This document shows positions 11,427 to 20,553 of a stretch of 64,000 nucleotides of DNA, in pieces. Below the pieces are notes generated by a model. The model was not told the DNA's origin. It saw only the letters and a list, made by a program, of their open reading frames with translations, and did no database searches. How positions within the stretch are numbered: the stretch's first letter is position 1; every line of letters starts with the position of its first letter. A program made the position numbers and the translations under genes. This DNA is from Paenibacillus allorhizosphaerae (GTDB lineage Bacteria > Bacillota > Bacilli > Paenibacillales > NBRC-103111). The stretch lies in assembly GCF_910594985.1 (NCBI RefSeq), contig NZ_CAJVCE010000004.1, forward strand, positions 124,001 through 188,000. The letters are read 5' to 3'.

Positions 11427-12470
11427 CTACCTCGAATTCCGTCCGCTGTACAGCAAATAAATGAAGAACGGCGCTCCGACTCCGGCCGTGAATACCCCGA
11501 CTGGCACATCCAAAGGATGAAAGAACGTCCGGCCTACCAGATCGGCGAGCATAACGATGATGCCCCCGAGGATGGCGGAGACGGGAAGCACGCTGTCGAA
11601 GCTCGACCCGACAAGCTTGCGCGCCATATGCGGCGCGACGAGGCCGATAAATCCGATGCCGCCCGCCACGGAAACGGCCGCTCCGGCAAGCGCAACGCTG
11701 ATGAGCAGCAGCAGCAGGCGGTTCAGCTCCACCCGGCTTCCGCTGCTGGCCGCGATATCGTCGCCGAGCTGTCCGATATTGACATGGCGGGACATCAGGA
11801 AGGCTAACGGAATGAGCACGACGGTCCAAGGCAATACGGTCAGCACATTTTCCCAATTCGCGGCGTACACCGAGCCTGTCAGCCACAAATAAGCCTGGCT
11901 CGCATCGTTCTTCGGACTGAATACGATCATCATCGTCGTCGCCGCCGACATCAGGGAGGACATCCCGATGCCGACCAGAATGAGGCGGATCGGCGTGACC
12001 CCTTTCTTCCAAGCAAGCAAATACAAAGTGAGCGAGACGATGGCCGCACCGATCATTGCGGCCACCGGCAGAAAGCGAATGCTGACCGTCCCGGCCAAAT
12101 ACGTGATGAACGCCACCGCCGAGACGGAAGCGCCTCCCGTAACCCCTACAATATCCGGAGAAGCCATCGGATTGCGGATCATGCCCTGCAATATCGCGCC
12201 CGAAGCCGCGAGTGAAGCGCCGACCAGCAGCGCCAAAGCGATACGGGGAAGACGCAGCTTTTGAATGACCATCGCATGATCCTCGGTGCCCGCTCCGAGC
12301 GCGCTGCGAATCACATCAAGGGGCGAGATGTACATTTCGCCGAGGCCGGTGCTGATCACCGCACCGGCTGCGCAGGCAATGAGCAGACCGACGCATACAG
12401 CGACTGTCTTCTTGTGGAGCAAATAAGAAAAGGATTTGTACTTCATGCGCACAACAATATACTGCTTCAT
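11427..12470 (-). CDS. FecCD-family siderophore ABC transporter permease (second subunit)
   Basis: 347 residues from the ATG at 12470, which overlaps the stop of the other permease (ATGA). About ten hydrophobic helices. Family motifs include 'LRLPRIALALLVGASLAASGAILQ', 'NPMASPDIVGVTGGAS' and 'GGIGFIGLVAPHMAR', the last forming the loop that contacts the ATPase. With its neighbour it forms the heterodimeric pore. The basic N-terminal 20 residues precede the first helix. Confidence 0.93.
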   Translation of the reverse strand: MKQYIVVRMKYKSFSYLLHKKTVAVCVGLLIACAAGAVISTGLGEMYISPLDVIRSALGAGTEDHAMVIQKLRLPRIALALLVGASLAASGAILQGMIRNPMASPDIVGVTGGASVSAVAFITYLAGTVSIRFLPVAAMIGAAIVSLTLYLLAWKKGVTPIRLILVGIGMSSLMSAATTMMIVFSPKNDASQAYLWLTGSVYAANWENVLTVLPWTVVLIPLAFLMSRHVNIGQLGDDIAASSGSRVELNRLLLLLISVALAGAAVSVAGGIGFIGLVAPHMARKLVGSSFDSVLPVSAILGGIIVMLADLVGRTFFHPLDVPVGVFTAGVGAPFFIYLLYSGRNSR

Positions 12471-13480
12471 GATTTGACCAGCCCCCTCCGCGCAATATAA
12501 ATAAAGAACGGGGCGCCGATGACCGCCGTCATCACTCCGACGGGCATTTCCTCGGGGATCATCATGAATCGTGCGGCCAGATCGGCCAAAATCAAAAGAA
12601 TCGCGCCGAGCACGGCGCAATAGGGAATGACCCAGCGGTGATCGATGCCGATGAAAAATCTGGAGATATGCGGGATCACGATGCCGATAAAGGCGATCGG
12701 CCCAGCGACGGATACCGCGCTGCCGGCCAGCATGACGATAATGAGACCGGCCAACGCTTTGACGGCGATCGTCTTCTGCCCGAGCCCTTTGGCCGTATCC
12801 TCTCCCATCTGCAGTACATTCATATCCCGTGAAATGAACCATGCCGCAAACCAGCTTATGACCATATAAGGCAGCACCGCCATCAGCATGTCGGGCGAAC
12901 GGCCGGCAATCGTGCCCGTCAGCCAGAACAGCACGGAGCTCAGCCCTTGTTTGTTCAATACGAGGATCCCTTGCGTAATCGAAGCGAACAGCGCGGTCAT
13001 GGCGGAACCCGCCAATACGATTTTGAGCGGCGTCAATCCGTCGCGTCCGATCGAACCGAGCGCGTAGACCGTCACCGCGCCGACGGCGGCGCCGATAAAC
13101 GCGATCCACGCAAGCGCCTGCATCGAAGAAACGGACAAAGCGACGGCTGCTATGACAACCAGGCACGTGGCGCCCGCATTGACGCCGAGTACGCTGGGCG
13201 AAGCAAGCGGGTTGCGGGTTAGCGTCTGCATGAGCGCGCCGGCAATGGCAAGACTCGCTCCGATGGCCGCGGCAATAAACGCCCTGGGCATGCGGGTCGT
13301 GCGAAGAATGACCTGCTCCGATACGTTTTCATCGTAATGAAACGCAGCCTGCCAAGCTGTATGCCAATTGTAATTTACAGCCCCGAACAAAATGCTTGCC
13401 GCCAGGCAAAGCAGCAGCATCGCTGCCGCCGTCAAAAGTCCAACCGATTTCCAGGCATTCTTATGTATGTGCATCTCCAT
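12467..13480 (-). CDS. FecCD-family siderophore ABC transporter permease (first subunit)
   Basis: 337 residues, about ten transmembrane helices. Motifs 'TRMPRAFIAAAIGASLAIAGALMQ', 'NPLASPSVLGVNAGA' and 'AGPIAFIGIVIPHISR' match FecCD/BtuC permeases. ATG at 13480 follows GGGGAGA; another ATG two codons later is possible. It begins 78 bp after the binding-protein gene. Confidence 0.93.
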   Translation of the reverse strand: MEMHIHKNAWKSVGLLTAAAMLLLCLAASILFGAVNYNWHTAWQAAFHYDENVSEQVILRTTRMPRAFIAAAIGASLAIAGALMQTLTRNPLASPSVLGVNAGATCLVVIAAVALSVSSMQALAWIAFIGAAVGAVTVYALGSIGRDGLTPLKIVLAGSAMTALFASITQGILVLNKQGLSSVLFWLTGTIAGRSPDMLMAVLPYMVISWFAAWFISRDMNVLQMGEDTAKGLGQKTIAVKALAGLIIVMLAGSAVSVAGPIAFIGIVIPHISRFFIGIDHRWVIPYCAVLGAILLILADLAARFMMIPEEMPVGVMTAVIGAPFFIYIARRGLVKS

Positions 13481-13557
13481 AAATCTCCCCGTAATGTACC
13501 GAAAGAAGGAGTCCGGTACTCACTCTTTCGGCACTCCTGTTTGCTGCTTATTCAGGC

Positions 13558-14565
13558 TTATTTTATTTCGAAAATTCGAAATGCATCGTCCAGCATTTTG
13601 TTCGCGGCAATGACTCCTCCGCTCAAATTCCATGTAACAACGTCGACTTTGTAATACTTCCCGTTTTTGACGCCCTTCAAGTTTTTCCACAGCGGGTGAT
13701 TCGTCCAGTCGGACTGCGATTTTGCCTTGGATTCGTTGCCTTCGCTGATCTGGGTAATATCGAATATATAATCGCCGTCGAGCTGCGACATCTGTTCTTT
13801 GGAAGTCAGGTTGACGACCGTTTTTCCTTCGATTTTTTGGGCTTTCGGGCGGCCGATTCCGAGTTCTTGGAATATCGTTCCGGCAAAGCCCGTCACATAG
13901 AACCGCGCGCTGCCGTCATCCTCAAAGCGCAAAATCGACACTTCCGTATTCGCCAGCCGGCTGCCGGCCTTCTGCTTAAACTCCGCTACGCGTTTGCTCC
14001 AATCGTTTAAGATTTTGTCCGCTTCCTCTTGTTTGTACAGCGCGTTCGCGCTCATCTTTACATTTTCCTTCCAGTTGAACACCTCTTCCGTAATGACGGT
14101 AGGAGCGATGCTGGACAGCTGGGGATATATTTTTTCATGGCGCGTCTTCGTTCCGATGATGAGGTCCGGCTTCAGAGCAAGAATCGCTTCCACATTCGGC
14201 TGGGATTCGTCGCCCAAATTTTTGACTCCATCCATATGGGAGCGCAAGTAGTTATACCATGGCTTCTGATCCCATGATTCGACGGCCCCGACAGGCTTCA
14301 CTCCCAAAGCGACGGCGATATCGACCATTCCGTTGAACAGCACGACGACGCGTTCCGGCTTTTTCTTCAGCGTGACTGTGCCCATCGCATGCTTGATCGT
14401 TCTTTCTGCGTCTCCCGCAGCAGGCTGACTTTGTTCCTTCGGCGTGTCTCCTCCTGTGGCGGAAGCCGGACTGCTGCCGTTCTTCGTTCCCCCGTTTGCA
14501 TTCGTACCGCAGCCTGTAACGGCTAACACCAGCAGCAGTATGATCATCTTTCGTAAGGCTCTCAT
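13558..14565 (-). CDS. Iron-siderophore ABC transporter substrate-binding lipoprotein
   Basis: 335 residues from the ATG at 14565 (AAGGAGGAG ribosome binding site). A lipoprotein signal peptide is seen at the N-terminus: basic MRALRK, a hydrophobic core and a lipobox ending VTGC, so it is anchored outside the membrane. The mature part has the two-lobed binding-protein layout with 'PERVVVLFNGMVDIAVALGVKPVG' and 'ALKPDLIIGTKTRHEKIYPQLSSIAPTV', typical of hydroxamate/catecholate siderophore receptors (FhuD/FeuA class). First gene of the operon, directly behind a Fur-controlled promoter. The ligand is not predictable from sequence alone. Confidence 0.92.
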   Translation of the reverse strand: MRALRKMIILLLVLAVTGCGTNANGGTKNGSSPASATGGDTPKEQSQPAAGDAERTIKHAMGTVTLKKKPERVVVLFNGMVDIAVALGVKPVGAVESWDQKPWYNYLRSHMDGVKNLGDESQPNVEAILALKPDLIIGTKTRHEKIYPQLSSIAPTVITEEVFNWKENVKMSANALYKQEEADKILNDWSKRVAEFKQKAGSRLANTEVSILRFEDDGSARFYVTGFAGTIFQELGIGRPKAQKIEGKTVVNLTSKEQMSQLDGDYIFDITQISEGNESKAKSQSDWTNHPLWKNLKGVKNGKYYKVDVVTWNLSGGVIAANKMLDDAFRIFEIK

Positions 14566-14660
14566 TCTTTTTCTCTCCTCCTTGTGCAGCAAAGCAACAT
14601 TCCGTCCTCAATCCTGAGAATGCCGAAAAATCGGTTGCGGTTGCTGGTCCCCTAATTGAG

Positions 14661-14706
14661 ATTGATAATTATTATCAATTATAGAATGCGCCATTTTTAT
14701 TGTACA
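14661..14706 (-). promoter_or_regulatory. Fur box and promoter of siderophore uptake operon
   Basis: 14661-14682 contains the near-palindrome TTGATAATTATTATCAA, an excellent Fur box. On the minus strand the -10 TATAAT (14683-14678) overlaps it, with a -35 TGTACA (14706-14701) at a 17-bp spacing. Same arrangement as at 9901-9949. Confidence 0.85.
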
Positions 14707-14932
14707 TGTCGGATTTTATCCGTTTCACATACCAAATTTATCCTTCCTCTCGGCCGAGGGCATTTCCGATCCCGTACCTTTCCGGATACCGCGCGTCTTT
14801 CTCCAATAGCGGTTCCCAGCCACGCGCTTCGGCGCTGCGAGGCGGTCGGCCGAATTCGATCCGATGCCAAATAGACCTTGAAAAACGCGCTTCCTTATTT
14901 TAAAAAAATACCCATAAACATGTTGAACTGTA
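14707..14932. other. Intergenic region between divergent siderophore and nag promoters
   Basis: About 225 bp between two promoters pointing away from each other. I see no credible ORF, RNA or repeat here; it becomes AT-rich towards the nag promoter. Confidence 0.5.
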
Positions 14933-14961
14933 TTGATTAAGCCGCTCGAATTCGCTATGAT
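14933..14961 (+). promoter_or_regulatory. Sigma-A-type promoter of the rpiR-nagB-nagA operon
   Basis: TTGATT (14933-14938), a 17-bp spacer, then TATGAT (14956-14961). It lies about 75 bp ahead of the probable regulator start. Confidence 0.6.
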
Positions 14962-15037
14962 TATGATGTAAATTATTTTCTTGATATTACGGAAATTATG
15001 TAAATAAATTTACTTTTTAAAAGCGTGGTGAATCCCC

Positions 15038-15895
15038 ATAACCAACATCCTGCAAGCGATTCGCGATAAACAGCCCTCCCTGCACCGCAAAGAACAAGAG
15101 CTCGCGCAGTACGTGCTGGAGCATGCCCCCGAAGTCGTCCATCTCAGCATCACGGAGCTTGCGGACCGGTCCGGCGCCAGCACGGCGACGGTATCGCGCT
15201 TTTGCCGCAGCTTCCTGTTCAAAGGCTACGCCGACTTCCGGATGAAGCTGTCGGCCGAACTCGTGCAAGCCCCGGCGAAACCGTCTTACCAGGATATCGT
15301 CGCCGGCAATTCGCTGCACAGCATCGTCCAGGCGATCGAGACGAATCACTTGCGCTCGATATCCGATACGACGCGTCAGCTCGATCTCACCGAGCTTCAG
15401 CGAGCGGTCGATTCGCTTCAGCGTGCGCGCCGGATCGACTTGTACGGCATGGCGACTTCCGGTATCGTCGCGCTTGATTTTCAGCAGAAGCTTGTCCGTA
15501 TCGGCAAGATGGCCCACTATTGGCCGGATTCCCACATGCAGATCACTTCCGCTTCCAGCTTGACCGAGCACGATGTGGCCTTCGCCGTATCGTATTCCGG
15601 TGAAACTCCCGAAACGAACGATGCGCTGCAGTGCGCCAAGGAGCGAGGGGCGCTTACCATCTCCCTGACCAAATTCGGGATGAACCGGCTGTCGCAAGCA
15701 TCGGACATCCGGCTGTTCGCCTCTTCCCTCGAGGAAGGCATGCGAAGAGGCGATATGGCTTCCCGTATCGCGCTGCTGCACGTGGTCGACATTTTGTTTA
15801 CCGCTCTCGTCAGCGAGCAATTCGACGAATATGTTCCCCTGCTGGAGCAATCGTTCCAACAGGTCAAAAAATATCGCAAAGAAAAAGGGAGATAG
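15038..15895 (+). CDS. RpiR/MurR-family transcriptional regulator of amino-sugar genes
   Basis: Helix-turn-helix domain (about 1-75, with 'ITELADRSGASTATVSRFCRSF') followed by a SIS sugar-phosphate-binding domain (about 125-260, with 'IDLYGMATSGIVALDFQQKLVRIG' and 'SYSGETPETNDAL'). Family members normally begin with a sequence like the one encoded from 15038 (TNILQAIRDKQPSLHRKEQ), but no ATG, GTG or TTG precedes it in frame before a TGA at 15029. The first standard start is GTG at 15113, which would delete part of the DNA-binding domain. The ATA at 15038 with GGTGA upstream is used here as a provisional start. Six bases separate it from nagB, so it probably senses an amino-sugar phosphate. 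Confidence 0.8.
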   Translation: MTNILQAIRDKQPSLHRKEQELAQYVLEHAPEVVHLSITELADRSGASTATVSRFCRSFLFKGYADFRMKLSAELVQAPAKPSYQDIVAGNSLHSIVQAIETNHLRSISDTTRQLDLTELQRAVDSLQRARRIDLYGMATSGIVALDFQQKLVRIGKMAHYWPDSHMQITSASSLTEHDVAFAVSYSGETPETNDALQCAKERGALTISLTKFGMNRLSQASDIRLFASSLEEGMRRGDMASRIALLHVVDILFTALVSEQFDEYVPLLEQSFQQVKKYRKEKGR

Positions 15896-15900
15896 CTTGA

Positions 15901-16629
15901 ATGAACATTTTGACATTTCGCACGGACGATGAGCTGAATAAGGCGGGGGCAGGCATTATTACCGGGATGCTGCAAACGAACCCGCGCTCAATTCTCGGGC
16001 TCGCCACAGGCGGTACGCCGGTCGGCATTTACCGGGAACTGGTGGCAACGCACCGCCAAGGACTCGTCAGCTTCGCCAAGGCGACGACGTTTAATTTGGA
16101 CGAATACGTCGGCCTCGACCGCAACCACCCGGCCAGCTACTTTGCTTTTATGCAGGAGCACCTATTCGGCTCGGTGGATGTGAACCCCGCGGCCTGCCAC
16201 ATTCCGGACGGTACCGCATCCGATCTGAGCGCGGAATGCGAGCGCTACGACAGCTTGTTGGAGCAGGCCGAGCAGATCGATATGCAGCTTCTTGGTCTCG
16301 GGCATAACGGGCATATCGGCTTCAACGAACCGGATCACTCGCTTGTTCGCAGCACGCACGTTGTCGAGCTGCAGGAGCAAACGAGAGAAGCCAACGCGAG
16401 ATTTTTCAACAAACCGGAAGAAGTGCCGACCCATGCCATTACGATGGGCGTCGGCACCATTCTGAAGGCGAAAATGATTTTGCTGGTCGTTCGCGGACGG
16501 GATAAAGCGGAGATTGTCGCCCGCGCCCTGCAAGGGCCGATCACCACGGAATGCCCGGCGTCGCTCTTGCAGACGCATCCGCATGTCGTCGTATTATTGG
16601 ATTCGGAAGCGGGGAGTCGATTGAAATGA
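15901..16629 (+). CDS. nagB: Glucosamine-6-phosphate deaminase
   Basis: 242 residues. Converts glucosamine-6-phosphate to fructose-6-phosphate and ammonia. Motifs 'LGLATGGTPVGIYRELV', 'FNLDEYVGLDRNHPASY' and 'GLGHNGHIGFNEPDHSL' include the catalytic Asp, His and Glu residues of NagB. Length equals the Bacillus enzyme. The stop overlaps the nagA start (ATGA). Confidence 0.96.
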   Translation: MNILTFRTDDELNKAGAGIITGMLQTNPRSILGLATGGTPVGIYRELVATHRQGLVSFAKATTFNLDEYVGLDRNHPASYFAFMQEHLFGSVDVNPAACHIPDGTASDLSAECERYDSLLEQAEQIDMQLLGLGHNGHIGFNEPDHSLVRSTHVVELQEQTREANARFFNKPEEVPTHAITMGVGTILKAKMILLVVRGRDKAEIVARALQGPITTECPASLLQTHPHVVVLLDSEAGSRLK

Positions 16630-17825
16630 GAATCAGCAGCATCATTACCAATGCCAAAGTCGTAACGCCGCACCGGACGATCGAGCGCGGTTTCATCGCT
16701 TTGCGGGACGGACGCATTCGGCTCGTCGGGCCGATGGAGACGATCAGCCAGCTCGATTTGGCCGCCGCCATGGAACGGATCGATGCCAAAGGGAGCTGGG
16801 CGCTGCCCGGTTTCGTCGACGTGCACGTGCACGGAGGCTACGGCCACGATTTTATGGACGCCTCGCAGGCCGCCATCGAAGGCATTACGCGGTTCCACAG
16901 CAGCTGCGGCACGACCACCTTGCTTGCCACGACGGTGACCGGCTCGAAGGAAGCTTTGGCCGATGTGCTTCAAGCGGCGGATGCTTTCATCCGCAATGAA
17001 AACGGCATGCCTTATGCGCGGCTGGCCGGCGTTCATTTGGAAGGGCCGTTTATAAGCCCCAAATGGCCCGGCGCGCAAAACCCGAGCTATATCGTTACTC
17101 CGCGCCCGGACTGGATTCGCGAGTGGACGGCGAAGTATCCTGGGCTCATCAAAATGATGACGCTTGCGCCGGAGACGGAAGGTGCGCTGGAGACGATCCG
17201 CCTGCTTTCCGAGCAGGGCATCGTCCCGGCTTGCGGCCATACCGACTCTACCTATGAGCAAATCGTAAGCGCGGTATCGCACGGGCTGCGACATGCCGTT
17301 CATACGTTCAATGCAATGAAAGGGCTGCACCATCGCGAGCCCGGCGTTGTCGGAGCGGTCATGACGGAGGACAAAATCACGGCGGAAGTGATCGCCGACG
17401 GACATCATGTCCATCCGGCCTGCATCGGACTTCTCGCGAAGGCCAAAGGGCCCGACGGTCTCGTGCTCGTTACCGACGCCATCTCCGCAGCCGGGCTTGG
17501 CGACGGCGACTATCAGCTCGGCGGCCTCGGCGTCGTTGTCAAGGACGGCGTAGCCCGTCTGAAAGAAGGCGACAGCCTTGCCGGCAGCACGCTTACGATG
17601 ATTGATGCGCTGCGATTCATGGTACAGACGGTCGGGGTCAACATGGAAACGGCCAGCCGTATGGCCAGCGGCAATCCGGCGAGACAGCTCGGCATGGATC
17701 ACGAAACCGGCAGCATTGAAACGGGCAAACTGGGCGATCTGGTTCTCGTATCTCCTGACTTTAAGATCGAAAGAGTCATGGTAGCCGGCAATACGTTATC
17801 GTTCGACTCTCCTGCCGCTGAATAA
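16626..17825 (+). CDS. nagA: N-acetylglucosamine-6-phosphate deacetylase
   Basis: 399 residues from the ATG at 16626. Removes the acetyl group from GlcNAc-6-phosphate, feeding NagB. The amidohydrolase metal site begins at 'GFVDVHVHGGYGHDFMD'; 'HLEGPFISP', 'CGHTDSTYEQ', 'HTFNAMKGLHHREPG' and 'LVTDAISAAGLGDGDY' carry the other ligands and the catalytic Asp. Translationally coupled to nagB; a strong terminator follows. No transporter for GlcNAc is beside it. Confidence 0.96.
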   Translation: MRISSIITNAKVVTPHRTIERGFIALRDGRIRLVGPMETISQLDLAAAMERIDAKGSWALPGFVDVHVHGGYGHDFMDASQAAIEGITRFHSSCGTTTLLATTVTGSKEALADVLQAADAFIRNENGMPYARLAGVHLEGPFISPKWPGAQNPSYIVTPRPDWIREWTAKYPGLIKMMTLAPETEGALETIRLLSEQGIVPACGHTDSTYEQIVSAVSHGLRHAVHTFNAMKGLHHREPGVVGAVMTEDKITAEVIADGHHVHPACIGLLAKAKGPDGLVLVTDAISAAGLGDGDYQLGGLGVVVKDGVARLKEGDSLAGSTLTMIDALRFMVQTVGVNMETASRMASGNPARQLGMDHETGSIETGKLGDLVLVSPDFKIERVMVAGNTLSFDSPAAE

Positions 17826-17837
17826 GGCATAATGAAT

Positions 17838-17876
17838 AATACCCGGCTCGTGCCGCTTTGGCGGACAGCCGGGTAT
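17838..17876 (+). terminator. Intrinsic terminator of the nag operon
   Basis: 11-bp inverted repeat AATACCCGGCT / AGCCGGGTATT with T-rich flank; AT-rich on both sides, so possibly bidirectional. Confidence 0.75.
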
Positions 17877-17961
17877 TTATCGTTGTACACGATAATAGGT
17901 CGCAATCGCTTGGCGGTTTGTCGGCCGAATAGGGCGCTGCGGATCGTTCATCCGGGCCGCC

Positions 17962-18546
17962 TCAAGCTCCAGCAAACTGTTTGGCGGCAATGAAATATCG
18001 CAGCTTATTCAGGTCCTTGGCCGAAATCTTATGAATCTCCGCGCCGTATCGTATCGTTTTTTCCATAATATGAACATACCGGACAATCAGCTTCGGATGA
18101 ATCGTTTCCTCATCGCAAAAAATCATGGTGTCGTATACGTGATTGAGCTTTACCGAAAAGTCGTCGATTTCAAAGCCGAACCCCAAACGGCAAATATCGA
18201 CGAAGCGGACGGCAAGCGTGCGAAAATCTTCGCTGATCGTCCCGAATACGTTCAGCTTAAAGCTTTCGAACATCATGTCGTCGTCGAGGAGCAGATCCTC
18301 ATTCGTTTGTTCCGGCTGCGCGTTAATTCGGAATATTTCCGACTCCTCCGGCGCAACAATGAGCTTGTTGCCCGAGCCCCGGAGGATGCGCATCCTCCGC
18401 CGCCTTTTGAAATCGAAGCAAAGTACCGCATCGCCTCCCTTATACGGAACCGGCTTTTCCATGGAAAGCTCCATCAGTTCCGCCCCTTCGTATGCAACAG
18501 CCCCTTGATAAACCTTGCCATTATACAGCATTTGAATATGATTCAT
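17962..18546 (-). CDS. PilZ-like domain protein (degenerate c-di-GMP motif)
   Basis: 194 residues from the ATG at 18546, spaced correctly from AGGGGGTGA; a GTG at 18555 is too near. The C-terminal half resembles a PilZ domain: 'RFVDICRLGFGFEI' sits where PilZ has the D/N-x-S-x-x-G strand, and the end 'YGAEIHKISAKDLNKLRYFI' matches the PilZ terminal helix. The Ser is replaced by Cys and no clear R-x-x-x-R precedes it, so c-di-GMP binding is doubtful. The N-terminal part has a basic patch FKRRRRMR. Monocistronic. The PilZ assignment is a moderate inference. Confidence 0.55.
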   Translation of the reverse strand: MNHIQMLYNGKVYQGAVAYEGAELMELSMEKPVPYKGGDAVLCFDFKRRRRMRILRGSGNKLIVAPEESEIFRINAQPEQTNEDLLLDDDMMFESFKLNVFGTISEDFRTLAVRFVDICRLGFGFEIDDFSVKLNHVYDTMIFCDEETIHPKLIVRYVHIMEKTIRYGAEIHKISAKDLNKLRYFIAAKQFAGA

Positions 18547-18662
18547 CACGCTCACCCCCTGTTTGATAAATCTACTATACTTGCAAATATTTCAGAAAAT
18601 ATCAGCGAACTATTAGGAGAGTATTAGATTGTCATATATATTTTGTTACCCTCAGGAGATAA

Positions 18663-19139
<477 letters not shown>

Positions 19140-19311
19140 ACGGCGGATGACCTCCCCGCCCTACCCTGTCTTACCGTGGGAAATGGACAAAAAAGAGGTA
19201 TTTTGCGAGACCGCAATTTACCTCTTTTTGAAATCAGCAGATATGTTTGCACCGGGTAACAGAAGAGCTTGAGAAATAAGCTCGTAACTTTTCGAGTTAG
19301 GGTGTTTCCGC

Positions 19312-19641
19312 CTATCGGCTACAGCGTCGTGAGAATTTGCGACCGTTTTCCGCAATGGCCACCGTATGCTCATATTGAACGCAAATGGAACGATCGACCG
19401 TTCTTGCCGTCCACCCGTCGCTTTCCACAAAAGCATGCCAATCTCCAAGGGTGAACATCGGCTCGATGGCGAGCACCAAACCTTTCTTCAGCCGCATTCC
19501 CATCCCTTTTGTTCCAAAATGGGGAACGGCCGGCTCTTCCCATAGCTCTTTTCCGACCGCATGACCGGTAAACTCCTTGACGTTGCCGTATCCGAAACGC
19601 TGTGCATAGCTGTCGATGGCGTATTGCCGCCGTTCCAACAA
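19312..19641 (-). pseudogene. C-terminal remnant of a type I methionine aminopeptidase gene
   Basis: About 110 residues matching only the end of MetAP: 'GHAVGKELWEEPAVPHFG' holds the metal/catalytic His, 'LVLAIEPMFTLG' one Glu ligand and 'CVQYEHTVAI' the other. The N-terminal 140 or so residues, with the two Asp ligands, are absent. The homology begins directly at the terminator of the upstream SDR gene, with only TTG codons available as starts, so this looks like the remnant of a deletion or rearrangement rather than a working gene. Confidence 0.75.
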
Positions 19642-19669
19642 AAAACAGCCCTTCCACTGGGAAGGACTG
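19639..19669 (-). terminator. Terminator of the sugar-acid operon
   Basis: Minus-strand hairpin CAGTCCTTCC / GGAAGGGCTG followed by TTTTTTG; 16 bp after the SDR stop. Confidence 0.75.
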
Positions 19670-19684
19670 CCTGTAAGAAATGGA

Positions 19685-20479
19685 TTAATGCTCCATATGG
19701 TCGTCCGGCTGGGCCGCTTTGACCGTAAGTCCGCCGTCGACCATCAGCAGATGACCGTTGATCTGCATCGCTTCTTCGGAAGCGAGGAATACGACGGCAT
19801 CGCCGATTTGACGCGCCGTTCCGAGACGCTTCATCGGATTCGCCTCGACTTCTTTCGCGCGGATGGCATCGTCGGCCAAGTAGTCTGTGCACATGTCGGT
19901 ATCGACGGTGCTCGGGCCTACCGCATTGACGTTAATGTTGTATTTGCCGAGCTCGATAGCCATCCCTTTCGTCAGCATGTTCGCGGCCGCTTTGGACGAC
20001 TGATAGTGCGGGATGACCGGGCTCGTCACGACGAGGCTGGCAGTCGAGAGCACGTTGATGATTTTGCCGTATCGCTTCGGAATCATCGATTTTGCCGCAA
20101 GCTGTGAACAGAGGAAGATCGATTTGACGTTCGTATTGTACGTGCGGTCCCACGTTTCCTCCGTCACTTTCAGAAAAGCTTCGAACGGCGCAATCCCCGC
20201 ATTGTTGACCAGTATGTCCACGTCGCCGAGCTGCGCCTTTACTTGCTCGAACATCGATTCCACCTGCTGTTTGCTGCCTACGTCCGCTTGAACGACCATC
20301 GCCTTCACGCCGTGCGCCTCTACCTGCTGCTTTACGTTCTCCGCCAGCGCGCGGGATCTGTCCGACGTAAAGTTAATGGCAACGTGAGCGCCTTCCTCCG
20401 CCAAGCGAATGGCGATTGCTTCTCCGATGCCCCGGCTCGCCCCGGTAACCAGTGCGACCCGATTCGTTAGTCTGCCCAT
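19685..20479 (-). CDS. SDR-family oxidoreductase (last gene of sugar-acid operon)
   Basis: 264 residues. Classical short-chain dehydrogenase: cofactor motif 'TGASRGIGEAIA', 'NNAG', catalytic Ser in 'INVLSTAS' and Tyr-x-x-x-Lys in 'HYQSSKAA'. 'AINFTSDRSRA' after the second strand suggests NADP(H) is acceptable. ATG with GGAGGG. In this operon, which also encodes a dehydratase and a diketo-acid hydrolase, it may act as the sugar (for example L-fucose) dehydrogenase or as a second keto-acid dehydrogenase; sequence does not decide. Confidence 0.85.
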   Translation of the reverse strand: MGRLTNRVALVTGASRGIGEAIAIRLAEEGAHVAINFTSDRSRALAENVKQQVEAHGVKAMVVQADVGSKQQVESMFEQVKAQLGDVDILVNNAGIAPFEAFLKVTEETWDRTYNTNVKSIFLCSQLAAKSMIPKRYGKIINVLSTASLVVTSPVIPHYQSSKAAANMLTKGMAIELGKYNINVNAVGPSTVDTDMCTDYLADDAIRAKEVEANPMKRLGTARQIGDAVVFLASEEAMQINGHLLMVDGGLTVKAAQPDDHMEH

Positions 20480-20553
20480 GAATTGATACCCTCCGATCGT
20501 TGATGAACGTATTACTTTCTATGGAAGCCGCCATACAAGCGGCCTTGCGTCTG

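Noticed and set aside
10549..12012. 487-residue ATPase with a long N-terminal extension
   Set aside because: The extra part is the permease gene read in another frame; GTG at 11415 with a good ribosome binding site is the real start.
19312..19641. Functional short methionine aminopeptidase
   Set aside because: Two of the five metal ligands and the N-terminal half are absent, and there is no ribosome binding site.
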